Of a DNA stretch of 64,000 nt, positions 17,782 through 25,986 are shown in pieces. Origin of the DNA: JACVRN01 sp036389255 (GTDB lineage Bacteria > Acidobacteriota > Blastocatellia > Pyrinomonadales > Pyrinomonadaceae); the NCBI GenBank assembly GCA_036389255.1, contig DASVQI010000027.1:62001-126000 (forward strand), read 5' to 3'. How positions within the stretch are numbered: the stretch's first letter is position 1; each line of letters starts with the position of its first letter. A model generated the notes under the pieces. It searched no databases. It was given only the letters and a program-made list of their open reading frames with translations, and was not told the DNA's origin. A program made the position numbers and the translations under genes.

Positions 17782-17848
17782 GTTGCAAGACTTTGTTTTA
17801 TACTTGCAACAAGGAGGGAACAGTGGTACACTGTTTCACGTATGAAAC
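17782..17848. promoter_or_regulatory. Candidate operators in the divergent switch region
   Basis: Two inverted repeats lie between the divergent arms. GTTGCAAG (17782-17789) and CTTGCAAC (17803-17810) flank a 13-base AT-rich spacer that runs into a TATACT -10-like box (17799-17804). GTTTCA (17833-17838) and TGAAAC (17843-17848) flank four bases. Either could be the binding site of the XRE protein, placed to control the rightward arm. Confidence 0.6.
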
Positions 17849-17885
17849 AGAAGAGATTTCATACTGTAGGAAGCAGGCCAAAAAG

Positions 17886-18065
17886 ATGAGCGCAAACGAA
17901 TATATCTGGGAAACATTCGACGGGTTGTTCAAGACTGTGCATCGCCAGACGCGCCGCGTAGAGGAGTTAGAGGCGCGCGTGGCCGAGCTTGAGCGCCGTC
18001 TCAATGAAACACGAAGAGAGCAGCCAGGTCAGTTGAGCGAGCTGCCCGTTGAGCGCGCGGCCTGA
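17886..18065 (+). CDS. Short coiled-coil protein (59 aa)
   Basis: A 59-residue protein whose centre is a heptad coiled coil (VEELEARVAELERRLNETR). The ATG at 17886 is the most likely start; an in-frame ATG at 17793 would place the candidate operators inside the gene. No good ribosome-binding site is seen. It is the first gene of the rightward arm, 32 bases before the SWIM-Rad52 gene, and may be a small accessory or anti-repressor. No family is recognised. Confidence 0.55.
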   Translation: MSANEYIWETFDGLFKTVHRQTRRVEELEARVAELERRLNETRREQPGQLSELPVERAA

Positions 18066-18097
18066 AAACAGCAGTTTTTGAAGAGGAGTCAAGAGCC

Positions 18098-19351
18098 ATG
18101 TCATCGAACGCCGTAGCAACAGACAGAAAAGCCGTGATGCGGGACAAACGCGCGCAGGGTATTGCCGCGATGGGACTTGTGACGCGCGAAGGCGACCGTT
18201 TTCGCGTGCTGACGCCCACACTTCGCGGGCGCAAGCAGAGCTACGAGGTCTGGCGCGATGAAACGGGCAAGGTGCGTTGCTCTTGTCTGGAATTTGAAGA
18301 GCAGGTCACGACCGACTCTGGTTTTCGCTGCGAGCACATTCTCGCGGTCAAGCATTCGCTTCTGGCGCGAAACACGGAAGCGGTAACAAAGCAGCAGCCC
18401 GTAGCCGAGAAGGCCGCAGAGGTTAAAGCCTTGGCGGAAACAGTGCCGCAGGCTGCCGAGCCCAACACTAACGCAGATGCATCCGAGGAGCAGGAGACGC
18501 CAAAGGCTGCGAAGCCCGCGACGGTCGAGCGCTCCGAACGGGAGATGAGCGAGGCGGAAGAGGCAACTCAAATCAATGCCGAAGAGCAGAAGAGGGCTTC
18601 AAATGTTCGCTCACTCGCTGAACACAATGAGATAGAGGAGCAGGAAATGAACAGGAAGAAAGATACAGCACTTGAAGTGCAGGAAATTACAGATAACGGA
18701 CACGAGCAGATTGCTTCGGTAGTTCCCTTCACCAACACCCTGCGCGCCTTGAAGCAGCAGGTTGACCCTAACTTCATCAAGACGCGTGAAGGATGGACAG
18801 ACCGTCAGGGCAACACTCACATGGTCGAGTACGTAGAGTGGCACACGGTCGCGGACATTCTAGACCGCATCGCGCCGACATGGCAGCACGCTGTCAGGAA
18901 CGTCGTCCAGCTTGGCGACATAGCAGTCGTCACCGCAGCCATCACCATTGACGGTGTGACTCGCGAAGGCGTCGGCACCGGCACTTCCGAGAGCGAGATG
19001 GGAATCAAGAAGGCAGAGCACGATGCTCTGAAGCGCGCGGCCGTCAAATTCGGCATCGCACGCGAGCTTTACCAGCGCGAGACGGAAGTCATAGAGCGAC
19101 ACGGCGCAGCCGCGCAGCCCGGCGCAATGCCGCGCGACCCGCTCGCCAAGTCCATGGCAGACCTTGTGACGCCGAAGCAGCTTGGCATGATTCGCGCTCT
19201 GGCGCGCGAGGCCGGGGTTGACCCGGAAGAGGAGTGCCAGTCTGTTCTTCGCTGCAAGACGGACGAATTGTCGAAGCGCGCAGCTTCCTCCTTCATAGAC
19301 CACTTGAAGGGTCTACAGCAGGAAGCCGGAGCGATTCGCCGCGCAAGCTAA
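18098..19351 (+). CDS. SWIM zinc finger fused to a Rad52-type annealing domain
   Basis: A 417-residue protein in three parts. An N-terminal SWIM finger (about residues 50-85) has the CxC...CxH ligands (VRCSCLEF, FRCEHILAVKH). A long acidic, low-complexity linker (about 90-200) follows. The Rad52/Rad22-like single-strand annealing domain (about 205-330) has PTWQHAVRNVVQLGDIAVV, GIKKAEHDALKRAAVKFGI and ARELYQRE. A helical C-terminus is like the tail of similar phage and archaeal proteins. Annealing proteins of this type drive recombination of phage and element DNA. The SWIM finger may bind DNA or a partner. GAGGAG lies 11 bases upstream. Confidence 0.82.
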   Translation: MSSNAVATDRKAVMRDKRAQGIAAMGLVTREGDRFRVLTPTLRGRKQSYEVWRDETGKVRCSCLEFEEQVTTDSGFRCEHILAVKHSLLARNTEAVTKQQPVAEKAAEVKALAETVPQAAEPNTNADASEEQETPKAAKPATVERSEREMSEAEEATQINAEEQKRASNVRSLAEHNEIEEQEMNRKKDTALEVQEITDNGHEQIASVVPFTNTLRALKQQVDPNFIKTREGWTDRQGNTHMVEYVEWHTVADILDRIAPTWQHAVRNVVQLGDIAVVTAAITIDGVTREGVGTGTSESEMGIKKAEHDALKRAAVKFGIARELYQRETEVIERHGAAAQPGAMPRDPLAKSMADLVTPKQLGMIRALAREAGVDPEEECQSVLRCKTDELSKRAASSFIDHLKGLQQEAGAIRRAS

Positions 19352-19459
19352 GCGAGCTATATACGCGAGCGAGGGGGCGGCGACCGGGAAGAGATTTGGA
19401 TTGCCGCTTCTCGCTCGCCTCTCCTCCGCACGTGACTGTAGCCAAGGAGGCAGTAGGAA

Positions 19460-19969
19460 ATGATGACACAGGAACTTTTGCAGGAAGAGATGAGGCCGCT
19501 TTCGCTTGAGCTTGAGTACGCTGACGAATCAGCCGTAGAGAAGCGCGAAGGTGGTCAGACCGAAACGGAGACGCGTTCAAAGAAGGATCAGATTATCTCT
19601 CTTTATGAGAACGGTGTGACGGATATTGCGCAGATTACGCGGCGCGTCGGAGCGCGCCCCTCTTACGTAGCGCAGGTGCTTCAGAACGCGGGCATACTCA
19701 AGGGTTACTTCGATCTTTACACGACGACGGCGAAAGAGCAGAACATCTATTCGAGGTTCTTCCGCAACGTGCTGTCGTTCAAGACGGTCGAAGCGGCGCG
19801 TGAGTCGGTTCAGAAGATTGACAGACTTTACAACTATTTCGAGCGACTCGGAGACCGCGCCGGACAGCATCAGGCGATGGTTCTGGCTCTGACGGGCAAG
19901 AACCGCGCGCGCTGGAGCGGCAAATTGGAAGAGTCGAAGATTTTCAGTGAATGGCTCGCATCGCACTAA
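19460..19969 (+). CDS. Helix-turn-helix protein of unknown function (169 aa)
   Basis: A 169-residue protein with an acidic N-terminus. A helix-turn-helix (about residues 42-78: KKDQIISLYENGVTDIAQI, RRVGARPSYVAQVLQNAG) resembles small-terminase or replication-initiator recognition domains, and a helical C-terminal half follows. AAGGAGG lies 11 bases upstream. It is the last gene of the rightward arm, before a strong terminator. Its part in the switch cluster is unknown. A small-terminase-like or regulatory role is possible, but there is no large-terminase gene in the window. Confidence 0.7.
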   Translation: MMTQELLQEEMRPLSLELEYADESAVEKREGGQTETETRSKKDQIISLYENGVTDIAQITRRVGARPSYVAQVLQNAGILKGYFDLYTTTAKEQNIYSRFFRNVLSFKTVEAARESVQKIDRLYNYFERLGDRAGQHQAMVLALTGKNRARWSGKLEESKIFSEWLASH

Positions 19970-20050
19970 GAGCCAAGCAAGTTTAATAAGGAACACAATC
20001 AGGTTTCACCCCTCGCAAGACCATAAGAACGAGCCAAGGGCGGGTTTGAT

Positions 20051-20092
20051 AAGGTGAGCTTTCTATAGATAGAAAGCTCACCTTTCTTTTTT
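20051..20092 (+). terminator. Strong intrinsic terminator
   Basis: Two 16-base perfect arms (20051-20066 and 20069-20084, AAGGTGAGCTTTCTAT and complement) with a two-base loop are followed by TCTTTTTT. It closes the rightward arm of the switch cluster. Confidence 0.9.
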
Positions 20093-20214
20093 CTACAGGC
20101 TGTACCGAAAGGCCGCGTTCAAGCTTTCCGGCCTTCCATACCCTCGCAAAAATTCGGCGCTCTTTTCTAACAAGGCGTTAGTCAACATTTCTCTTCTCTG
20201 AAGGAGTTGAAGCT

Positions 20215-20667
20215 ATGCTTAGAAATATCGGCGGGGTAATTGTCGGTTACATGCTCATGGCGCTCACAGTCTTTCTCACATTCTCGGCGGCCTATCTCCT
20301 GATGGGCACAAGCGCCGCTTTCAAGCCCGACACCTACGAGGTGTCTAACCTCTGGATTGCCACGACCTTCGTGCTGTGGCTTGTTGCAGCCGTCGCGGGC
20401 GGGTACGCCTGCGCGGCCATTGCAAGGCGCGGCAGAGCGCCGCTAGTCCTTGCGATGCTAGTGATAGTGCTTGGCCTGTGGGCGGCTGTCCCGGCGCTCA
20501 GGGCCGCCAACTCCGGCCGTGACCGCCTCACAAGGCCGGCGGAGGTCTCTAACATGGAAGCTATGCAGAACGCCGTGCAGCCCGGTTGGGTGGCTCTGCT
20601 GAATCCCTTCATAGGCGCGGCGTGCGTCGTTCTGGGCGCAAGCTTAAGACGCAAGCCGCAAGGCTAA
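20215..20667 (+). CDS. Four-helix membrane protein (150 aa)
   Basis: A 150-residue integral membrane protein with four hydrophobic segments (VIVGYMLMALTVFLTFSAA, WIATTFVLWLVAAVAGGYA, PLVLAMLVIVLGLWAAVPAL and WVALLNPFIGAACVVLGA). AAGGAG nine bases upstream supports the start. No family is recognised with confidence. It precedes two VOC proteins and an SRPBCC protein on the same strand with gaps of 69 and 84 bases, so it may share a transcript. Confidence 0.75.
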   Translation: MLRNIGGVIVGYMLMALTVFLTFSAAYLLMGTSAAFKPDTYEVSNLWIATTFVLWLVAAVAGGYACAAIARRGRAPLVLAMLVIVLGLWAAVPALRAANSGRDRLTRPAEVSNMEAMQNAVQPGWVALLNPFIGAACVVLGASLRRKPQG

Positions 20668-20736
20668 AAGCGCTTTCGCATTCTTCATCGAATCTGAAAC
20701 TTTCAATTATTTCAAACTTAAAGGAGACGAAACAAA

Positions 20737-21132
20737 ATGGCTGAACAAGTGATGTCCAAGAGTGGAACTTTCTGCTGGAACGAGCTGGCGACCAAGGATT
20801 TGGGAGCGGCGAAGAGGTTTTACACGGAGCTTCTGGGCTGGCAGTTAGAGGAATCAAACGCGGCCGGAATGTGCTACACAGAGATAGTCGCGGGCGGCGA
20901 GCACATAGGGGGCATGTACCAGATGACAACCGGAGACGGCGATGCACCTTCGCACTGGATGTCCTACGTCGAAGTAGAAGACGTGGACGACAGGGCTCAG
21001 AAGGCAGCAGAGCTTGGCGGGAAGGTCTGCGTGCCGCCGACCGACATTCCGAACGTGGGTCGTTTCTGCGTCATCACAGACCCCACGGGCGCTACCCTTT
21101 CGCTCGTCAAGCTATCAGCCCCCGGCCGGTAG
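20737..21132 (+). CDS. VOC-family (glyoxalase-like) protein
   Basis: A 131-residue protein with the paired beta-alpha-beta-beta-beta units of the vicinal oxygen chelate fold (GTFCWNELATKDLGAAKRFY, GWQLEE; then WMSYVEVEDVDDRAQKAAEL, RFCVITDPTGATLSLVK). Members bind a divalent metal and act as glyoxalases, dioxygenases, isomerases or drug-binding proteins. This sub-branch resembles the CFP30-like hydroxylase group. AAGGAG is upstream. The substrate is unknown. It is followed by another VOC gene. Confidence 0.85.
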   Translation: MAEQVMSKSGTFCWNELATKDLGAAKRFYTELLGWQLEESNAAGMCYTEIVAGGEHIGGMYQMTTGDGDAPSHWMSYVEVEDVDDRAQKAAELGGKVCVPPTDIPNVGRFCVITDPTGATLSLVKLSAPGR

Positions 21133-21216
21133 CCGCCAGTGAATAATCAGAGAGCCACCTGTCCTTTTTAAGTTTTCATTTGAAGCCCACAAGTCTGTTG
21201 TTGAAAAGGAGAAAAG

Positions 21217-21603
21217 ATGTTTCTCGGAATCAGAACAGTCATCTATCACGTAGACGACCTTGAGAAAGCCAAAGAATGGTACACGCGCGCCGCCGGCGTA
21301 GCTCCGTATTTCGACCACCCGTGCTACGTAGGCTTTAACGTTGGGGGCTACGAGCTTGGATTAGACCCGGATGGTTCAGACAAAGCTGAAGCGTCAGACA
21401 AGGCTGTAGCCTACTGGGGAGTCTTGAATATCAAACAGTCGCTTGAGCGGCTGATTGGCCTTGGGGCAACCAGACACACGGACGTTCAGGACGTGGGAGA
21501 AGGCGTTCTCATGGCGACGGTGCGCGACCCCTTCGGCAACATCTTGGGGATAATCGAGAATCCGCACTTCTCTCTGGAGAATCGAGGGGGAGGAGCGTCG
21601 TGA
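21217..21603 (+). CDS. VOC-family (glyoxalase-like) protein
   Basis: A 128-residue vicinal oxygen chelate protein (RTVIYHVDDLEKAKEWYTR, GFNVGGYELGLDPDG, WGVLNIKQSLERLIGLGA, VRDPFGNILGIIENP). The His, Glu and Glu positions that could bind metal are visible. It is only distantly similar to the VOC protein before it, so the two are neighbours rather than a recent duplication. Its stop overlaps the GTG start of the SRPBCC gene by four bases, which implies translational coupling. Confidence 0.87.
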   Translation: MFLGIRTVIYHVDDLEKAKEWYTRAAGVAPYFDHPCYVGFNVGGYELGLDPDGSDKAEASDKAVAYWGVLNIKQSLERLIGLGATRHTDVQDVGEGVLMATVRDPFGNILGIIENPHFSLENRGGGAS

Positions 21604-22139
21604 AAAAGAGAAGGCTACTGCTGTGGCTGCTCGCGCCCGTAGCAGCCTTAATCGCTCTGCTTCTCTTCGTCACGGCTGTCGGCCTCTTGACTCCGCGCCA
21701 GCACGTTGCGTCCCGAACGTTGAAGACGCGGCAGTCGCCTGAGACTGTGTGGCGTGCGATTACGGATTACGAAGGGCAGCCCGCTTGGCGAAAGGATTTG
21801 AAGAGAGTGGAGCGGCTGCCCGACCGCAACGGGCGGGAGGTCTGGCGTGAAGTTTATGAAGACGGCTCGCCCTTAACTATGGAGACGGCGGAAGTAGTTC
21901 CTCCGAGTCGGCTCGTGCGTATCATAGCGGACGAGGGAGGCCCCTTTTCGGGTCGCTGGGAATATGAGATTAAGGCGAACGACACGGCCGGAAGCAGCCT
22001 TACCATCACTGAGCGCGGCGAAGTTCCCAACCCCTTCTTCCGTTTCGTCTCGCGCTTCGTGATTGGCCACACCTACTTCATGCAGAGATTTCAAAAAGAC
22101 CTCGCGGCGAAATTCGGTGAAGAGGCTGTCATAGAATGA
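21600..22139 (+). CDS. Membrane-anchored SRPBCC-domain protein
   Basis: A 179-residue protein starting with GTG inside the stop region of the VOC gene. A basic N-terminus and one transmembrane helix (about 5-28: LLLWLLAPVAALIALLLFV) precede a START/SRPBCC ligand-binding domain (TLKTRQSPETVWRAITDYEG, WRKDLKRVERLP, YEIKANDTAGSSLTITERGE). This fold encloses hydrophobic ligands. The coupling with a VOC gene suggests a shared small-molecule task that cannot be named. Confidence 0.83.
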   Translation: MKKRRLLLWLLAPVAALIALLLFVTAVGLLTPRQHVASRTLKTRQSPETVWRAITDYEGQPAWRKDLKRVERLPDRNGREVWREVYEDGSPLTMETAEVVPPSRLVRIIADEGGPFSGRWEYEIKANDTAGSSLTITERGEVPNPFFRFVSRFVIGHTYFMQRFQKDLAAKFGEEAVIE

Positions 22140-22250
22140 AGCGCTTTTTAGAGAAGTGCGCGAGGCTCGAAGCGACCCCGGCGGGCTCCGCGTGGTAAAC
22201 TTGCAGCCTGTAAAGAATAGAAATTTCCGCCGGGAGAGAACTGTATACCG

Positions 22251-22919
22251 ATGCCCGCAAAGAACGAGGATTTGCACGGGAATGTGCCGGACACTTCGCA
22301 GGTCGCGCTGCTCCTGATTGACGTCATCAACGACATGGAATTCGATACGGGCCGGGAGCTTCTAAAGCACGCGATGCCTATGGCCCGCCGGCTCGCGGAC
22401 TTCAAGAGAAGAGCCAAGGAAGCAGGCATAGCCATCATCTACGTCAACGATAATTTCGGCAGGTGGCAGTCGGACTTCAACAAGATACTGTCGCATTGTC
22501 TGGAAGATGATGTCTGCGGAAAGCCTCTAGCGGAGATTTTAAGACCGGAAGAGGATGACTACTTTGTCTTGAAGCCTAAGCACTCCGGCTTCTTCTCTAC
22601 GACTCTGGACACGCTGCTCGAATACTTACAGGCCAAGACGCTTATACTGACGGGGCTGACGGGCGACATCTGCGTGCTCTTCACGGCGAACGATGCCTAC
22701 ATGCGTGATTTCAATCTGGTCATTCCGTCCGACTGCGTAGCGTCCAGCAACCCGGAGGCAAACGAGCATGCGCTCGAATTGATGGCGCGCGTCCTGAAGG
22801 CCGACACGACGCCGTCCACTGAGATTGACCTTGAGAAGCTGAAGCAGGAGGCAACGGCCGAAGCGAACTCCGAGAGCAAGCCTGAGCCGCAGGCCGCGCA
22901 GTTCGCTAAAAAGGATTAG
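22251..22919 (+). CDS. Isochorismatase-family cysteine hydrolase
   Basis: A 222-residue cysteine hydrolase. The triad is visible as Asp in LLIDVINDME, Lys in LKPKHSGFFST and Cys in TGLTGDICVLFTAND. The cis-peptide region before the cysteine is typical of nicotinamidase and isochorismatase enzymes. The last 30 residues are a charged, low-complexity extension (EATAEANSESKPEPQA). The substrate is not predictable; relatives hydrolyse amides such as nicotinamide or carbamoyl compounds. A strong terminator follows. Confidence 0.88.
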   Translation: MPAKNEDLHGNVPDTSQVALLLIDVINDMEFDTGRELLKHAMPMARRLADFKRRAKEAGIAIIYVNDNFGRWQSDFNKILSHCLEDDVCGKPLAEILRPEEDDYFVLKPKHSGFFSTTLDTLLEYLQAKTLILTGLTGDICVLFTANDAYMRDFNLVIPSDCVASSNPEANEHALELMARVLKADTTPSTEIDLEKLKQEATAEANSESKPEPQAAQFAKKD

Positions 22920-22943
22920 CCGGAAACCGGTTTAAGAAAAGAG

Positions 22944-22985
22944 AAGGGCCGCTCAAGCTTGAATGAGTGGCCCTTTTTCTTTTTA
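22944..22985 (+). terminator. Intrinsic terminator after the isochorismatase gene
   Basis: AAGGGCCGCTCA (22944-22955) pairs with TGAGTGGCCCTT (22964-22975), with one G-T wobble, and is followed by TTTCTTTTT. Confidence 0.88.
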
Positions 22986-23007
22986 AGGATTGCGGCGCGG
23001 TGAAGCT

Positions 23008-24732
23008 TTATCTTTGCGCGCGCGCTCTGGCGGCGGCTGATTGCGCCAGCTCGCGTGCGCGTGGCAGAAGCTCAAGAGCTTTCGTCACCTGCGGGTCGTC
23101 CAAGACCAGCACCTCGTCGGCAGTCACTTTGCCGTAAGCAGCCGTGATGATGTTGTAGCGTATCTGCTGGGTGATGAAATTCCTGTTGCGGTCAAGATAC
23201 TGCGGCGTCATCTTCCAGTTCGGGTCTTTCATCACGAAATCCCTGAACGCCTTGAGCAGCGCGTCCGTCACAGGATAATCGGTCGGCTGCAACTTGCGAT
23301 TGAACTCTATGGCTCGCTGCACCTTGTAAGCGTCAAAGCCCGCTATGCGCCCGTTGACAAGCTCGCGCGCGAAGAAGAAGGCCGGGTTAATCAGGCGTGC
23401 CTGTGCCGGGCTAATCGTGGACGGCTTGACGTACTGGTCGGGCGCTATCCCGCCGCCGCCATAGACCGTGCGTCCCGTGTCGGTCTGTGACGCCGGGCCT
23501 GTCTGCTTCTCTTCCTCGCCATCTTGGCGTATGGAGCCGCCGCGAGTGATGTAATTGTAGAAGCCGCCGTCAGAGTAGTCGCGCTGTATCAGGCGGCCTG
23601 AAGGCGTGTAGTACTTGGCGGTCGTCAGCGTCAGGCCAGCGCCGGATTCAAGCGGAAAGATGCCCTGCACCAATCCCTTGCCGAAGCTGGTTTCACCGAC
23701 GATGATGGCGCGGTCGTGGTCTTGCATCGCGCCCGCTACGATTTCCGAGGCTGAAGCCGTGTTGCCGTTAACCAGTATGACGAGCGGCGTCATGTCCGGG
23801 TGGTCGTTGTCAGAGTCGTAAGAGCGGTCTAGACGACGCTCGCGCCCCTTCTGCGAGAGAATCAACTGCCCGCTTTGCAGAAACTTTTCCGCCACGTGGA
23901 TAGCCTGGTCAAGAAATCCGCCCGGATTATTGCGCAAGTCCAGAACCAGATACTGCATCCCCTTCATGTGCAGGAAATCCAGCGCCGCCTGTAGCTCGTC
24001 CGTCGTCGTGTAGTTGAAGCCGTGCGTCATGTCTATGTAGCCGACGCCGGGCCTGAGAAGGTAAGCATCAGGAATCGAAGGCTGGGCCACGGAATCGCGC
24101 GTTATCTCAACGCTTTCAGTCCGGCCCGTCGCGGCGCGCTCAAGAGTTATGCTGACGGAAGAGCCGCGCGGGCCGCGAATCTTGTCGCGCACTTCCAGCG
24201 AAGTCTTGCCGCGCATGTTTATGCCGTCCACAGCGATTATCCGGTCACCGAAGCGAAGCCCCGCGCGATAGGCGGGCGAATCTTCGAAGGTCGAAAGAAT
24301 AAACGTGTCGTTCTGCTCGCCCTGACGCTGGTTGCCTATGCTTGCTCCTATTCCGTAATACTCCGAGCGCTGATCCGTTCTCAGCTCCTCGTACTCTTTG
24401 CGGTCGTAGTAGTTCGAGTGCGGGTCAAGCGTGCGCAGCATGCCGATGATGGAAGACTTGAAGACGGAGTTATAATCCAGCCTGCTTCCGTCAACGTAGT
24501 TGTCCCGCACGATGTTCAGCGCCTCATCGAAGCTTCGCTGAACGCTTGCCGCCTCCGGGCTGAGCGTGCGCGAGCGCAGGCCCCTTGCGCGTCCCGAAGA
24601 GGGCGCGGTCGCAGAAGTGCGGTCTGAGCCGCTTCCGGCGCGTCCCTGTGTCTGCTGCCCTGAAATTAATGCTGGAGAAAGAAGTGTAAAGACGAGAAGC
24701 GCTGCGAGCGCCGACGACAATCGCTGTTTCAC
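23008..24732 (-). CDS. S41 carboxyl-terminal processing peptidase
   Basis: A 574-residue exported protease. It has a signal peptide (MKQRLSSALAALLVFTLLSP), a helical N-domain (ALNIVRDNYVDGSRLDYNSVF), a PDZ domain (about 150-235; SPAYRAGLRFGDRIIAVDG) and an S41 catalytic domain with Ser in GNTASASEIVAGA and Lys in TSFGKGLVQ. CtpA-type enzymes cleave C-terminal tails of periplasmic proteins, for example in envelope maintenance. The C-terminal 150 residues are helical. It is divergent from the GAF gene and convergent with the isochorismatase gene. Confidence 0.92.
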   Translation of the reverse strand: MKQRLSSALAALLVFTLLSPALISGQQTQGRAGSGSDRTSATAPSSGRARGLRSRTLSPEAASVQRSFDEALNIVRDNYVDGSRLDYNSVFKSSIIGMLRTLDPHSNYYDRKEYEELRTDQRSEYYGIGASIGNQRQGEQNDTFILSTFEDSPAYRAGLRFGDRIIAVDGINMRGKTSLEVRDKIRGPRGSSVSITLERAATGRTESVEITRDSVAQPSIPDAYLLRPGVGYIDMTHGFNYTTTDELQAALDFLHMKGMQYLVLDLRNNPGGFLDQAIHVAEKFLQSGQLILSQKGRERRLDRSYDSDNDHPDMTPLVILVNGNTASASEIVAGAMQDHDRAIIVGETSFGKGLVQGIFPLESGAGLTLTTAKYYTPSGRLIQRDYSDGGFYNYITRGGSIRQDGEEEKQTGPASQTDTGRTVYGGGGIAPDQYVKPSTISPAQARLINPAFFFARELVNGRIAGFDAYKVQRAIEFNRKLQPTDYPVTDALLKAFRDFVMKDPNWKMTPQYLDRNRNFITQQIRYNIITAAYGKVTADEVLVLDDPQVTKALELLPRARELAQSAAARARAQR

Positions 24733-25077
24733 TACGATAAAACCCTCTTAAAAGCTGAGTAGGATAAACCTGTTTCCGGGGGATTTGAGCCGCACGCTGG
24801 ATGCGACGGGAAGAGGCCGAGCCTTCCTGTTTGCATAGTACACGGATGCGGGCGAGGCAGGCAAGTTTGGCACAGAATGGGGGCCGGGGGTCAGGGGTTG
24901 GGGGATGGATAAAGAAAGACAATCTCTCTTTCTTTTCATCATCCCCTAGCCCCTATCCCCGAACCCCTCTTTTCTTGTACAATGGCGCACTTTGTAGCGG
25001 CATCGTAGAGTCTGGATGCCGGGCTCCGCTCGCTGGCGGGCGCTTTTGTTTACTCCCCTTTGTGAAGAGAAAAGCTT
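24733..25077. repeat. 345-base divergent gap with a G-rich/C-rich hairpin
   Basis: The gap separates the divergent S41 and GAF genes. At about 24886-24965 lies an imperfect hairpin: AGGGGTTGGGGGATG on the left, CATCCCCTAGCCCCT on the right (wobble pairs only at the differences), with AAAGAAAGA and TCTTTCTTT inside. Its upper strand is a run of G-tracts. I see no clear promoter for either gene; both should start in this gap. Confidence 0.55.
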
Positions 25078-25944
25078 ATGGCTACCAAGAAGAGCACCAA
25101 ATCGAAATCGGACAAGAAGCGGGCGAAGGCAGACGGGAAGCGAAAAACCAAGGGAGCGGCCGATTCCCTTGAGGACTATCTGAAGAGTGCCGTGCGCGCA
25201 GTGGAAGTCGCAGACCTCTTGACCATCCCCCTGACGCACTCAATCCAGAATCTGCTACAGCTAGCCGCGCAATCCCTTAACGCCGACGCAGCCTCCGTGC
25301 TGGTGCGCGACGGCGACGAAGGCGGCTTGAAGTTTCTGGTCGCCATAGGCCCCGTCGCGGACAAGCTGATGGACATCAGGATTCCGCCGGGGCGCGGCGT
25401 GGTGGGCTTTGTCTTCCAGTCGGGCCAGCCCATGGCGGTTGACGTGTCGCAAGACCCTAACTTTTACCCGATAGTAGATTCTGCGACCGGCTACCGCACG
25501 TTGATTACGCTGGCGACGCCCCTGCGGGTTGGCGCTGAGGCCGTAGGCGTGTTGCAGTTCGTGAACAGGCCCGGCTGGGAGCACTTGCCGGAGGGCACGC
25601 CCGCAGAAGCCTTCACGCCCGAAGACATGGAGAAGGCGGCCTACTTCGCGGACGCCATCGCGGCGCTCGTTGACGCGCACGAGACGGCGAGCCTCGTTGA
25701 GACGCTGTTCGAGCTTTCCATCAAGAGCGCGGGCGGCGGCCACGAGATAGGCAACGCCCTGCGCAAGTGGCTCTCAGAGGTGAGAACCGCGCCGGAGCAC
25801 AAAGACCTGATGGCGCTCGCCATCTCCCTGCGCGACATAGCCAGCCGTGGCGACGCCGAACGACAGCTTTGCCGCGAAGTGCTAGATTCGCTCGCCCGCT
25901 ACACGGAGCGCGGCGCGTTCAGCACCACCTACATGAGCTTTTAA
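25078..25944 (+). CDS. GAF-domain protein with lysine-rich N-terminus
   Basis: A 288-residue cytoplasmic protein. The first 30 residues are almost all Lys, Ser, Thr and Ala. A GAF domain (about 60-200; LNADAASVLVRDGDEGGLKF, PPGRGVVGFVFQSGQPMAV, PLRVGAEAVGVLQFVNRPGW) is followed by a helical C-terminus. No output domain is attached, so it probably acts as a sensor subunit. It is 42 bases upstream of the subtilisin gene and likely cotranscribed with it, so it may sense a ligand for that pair. The function is otherwise unknown. Confidence 0.83.
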   Translation: MATKKSTKSKSDKKRAKADGKRKTKGAADSLEDYLKSAVRAVEVADLLTIPLTHSIQNLLQLAAQSLNADAASVLVRDGDEGGLKFLVAIGPVADKLMDIRIPPGRGVVGFVFQSGQPMAVDVSQDPNFYPIVDSATGYRTLITLATPLRVGAEAVGVLQFVNRPGWEHLPEGTPAEAFTPEDMEKAAYFADAIAALVDAHETASLVETLFELSIKSAGGGHEIGNALRKWLSEVRTAPEHKDLMALAISLRDIASRGDAERQLCREVLDSLARYTERGAFSTTYMSF

Positions 25945-25986
25945 TCCGAGGCTTTAGTGGAATCAATTTCAGGAGAATGAGACGAG

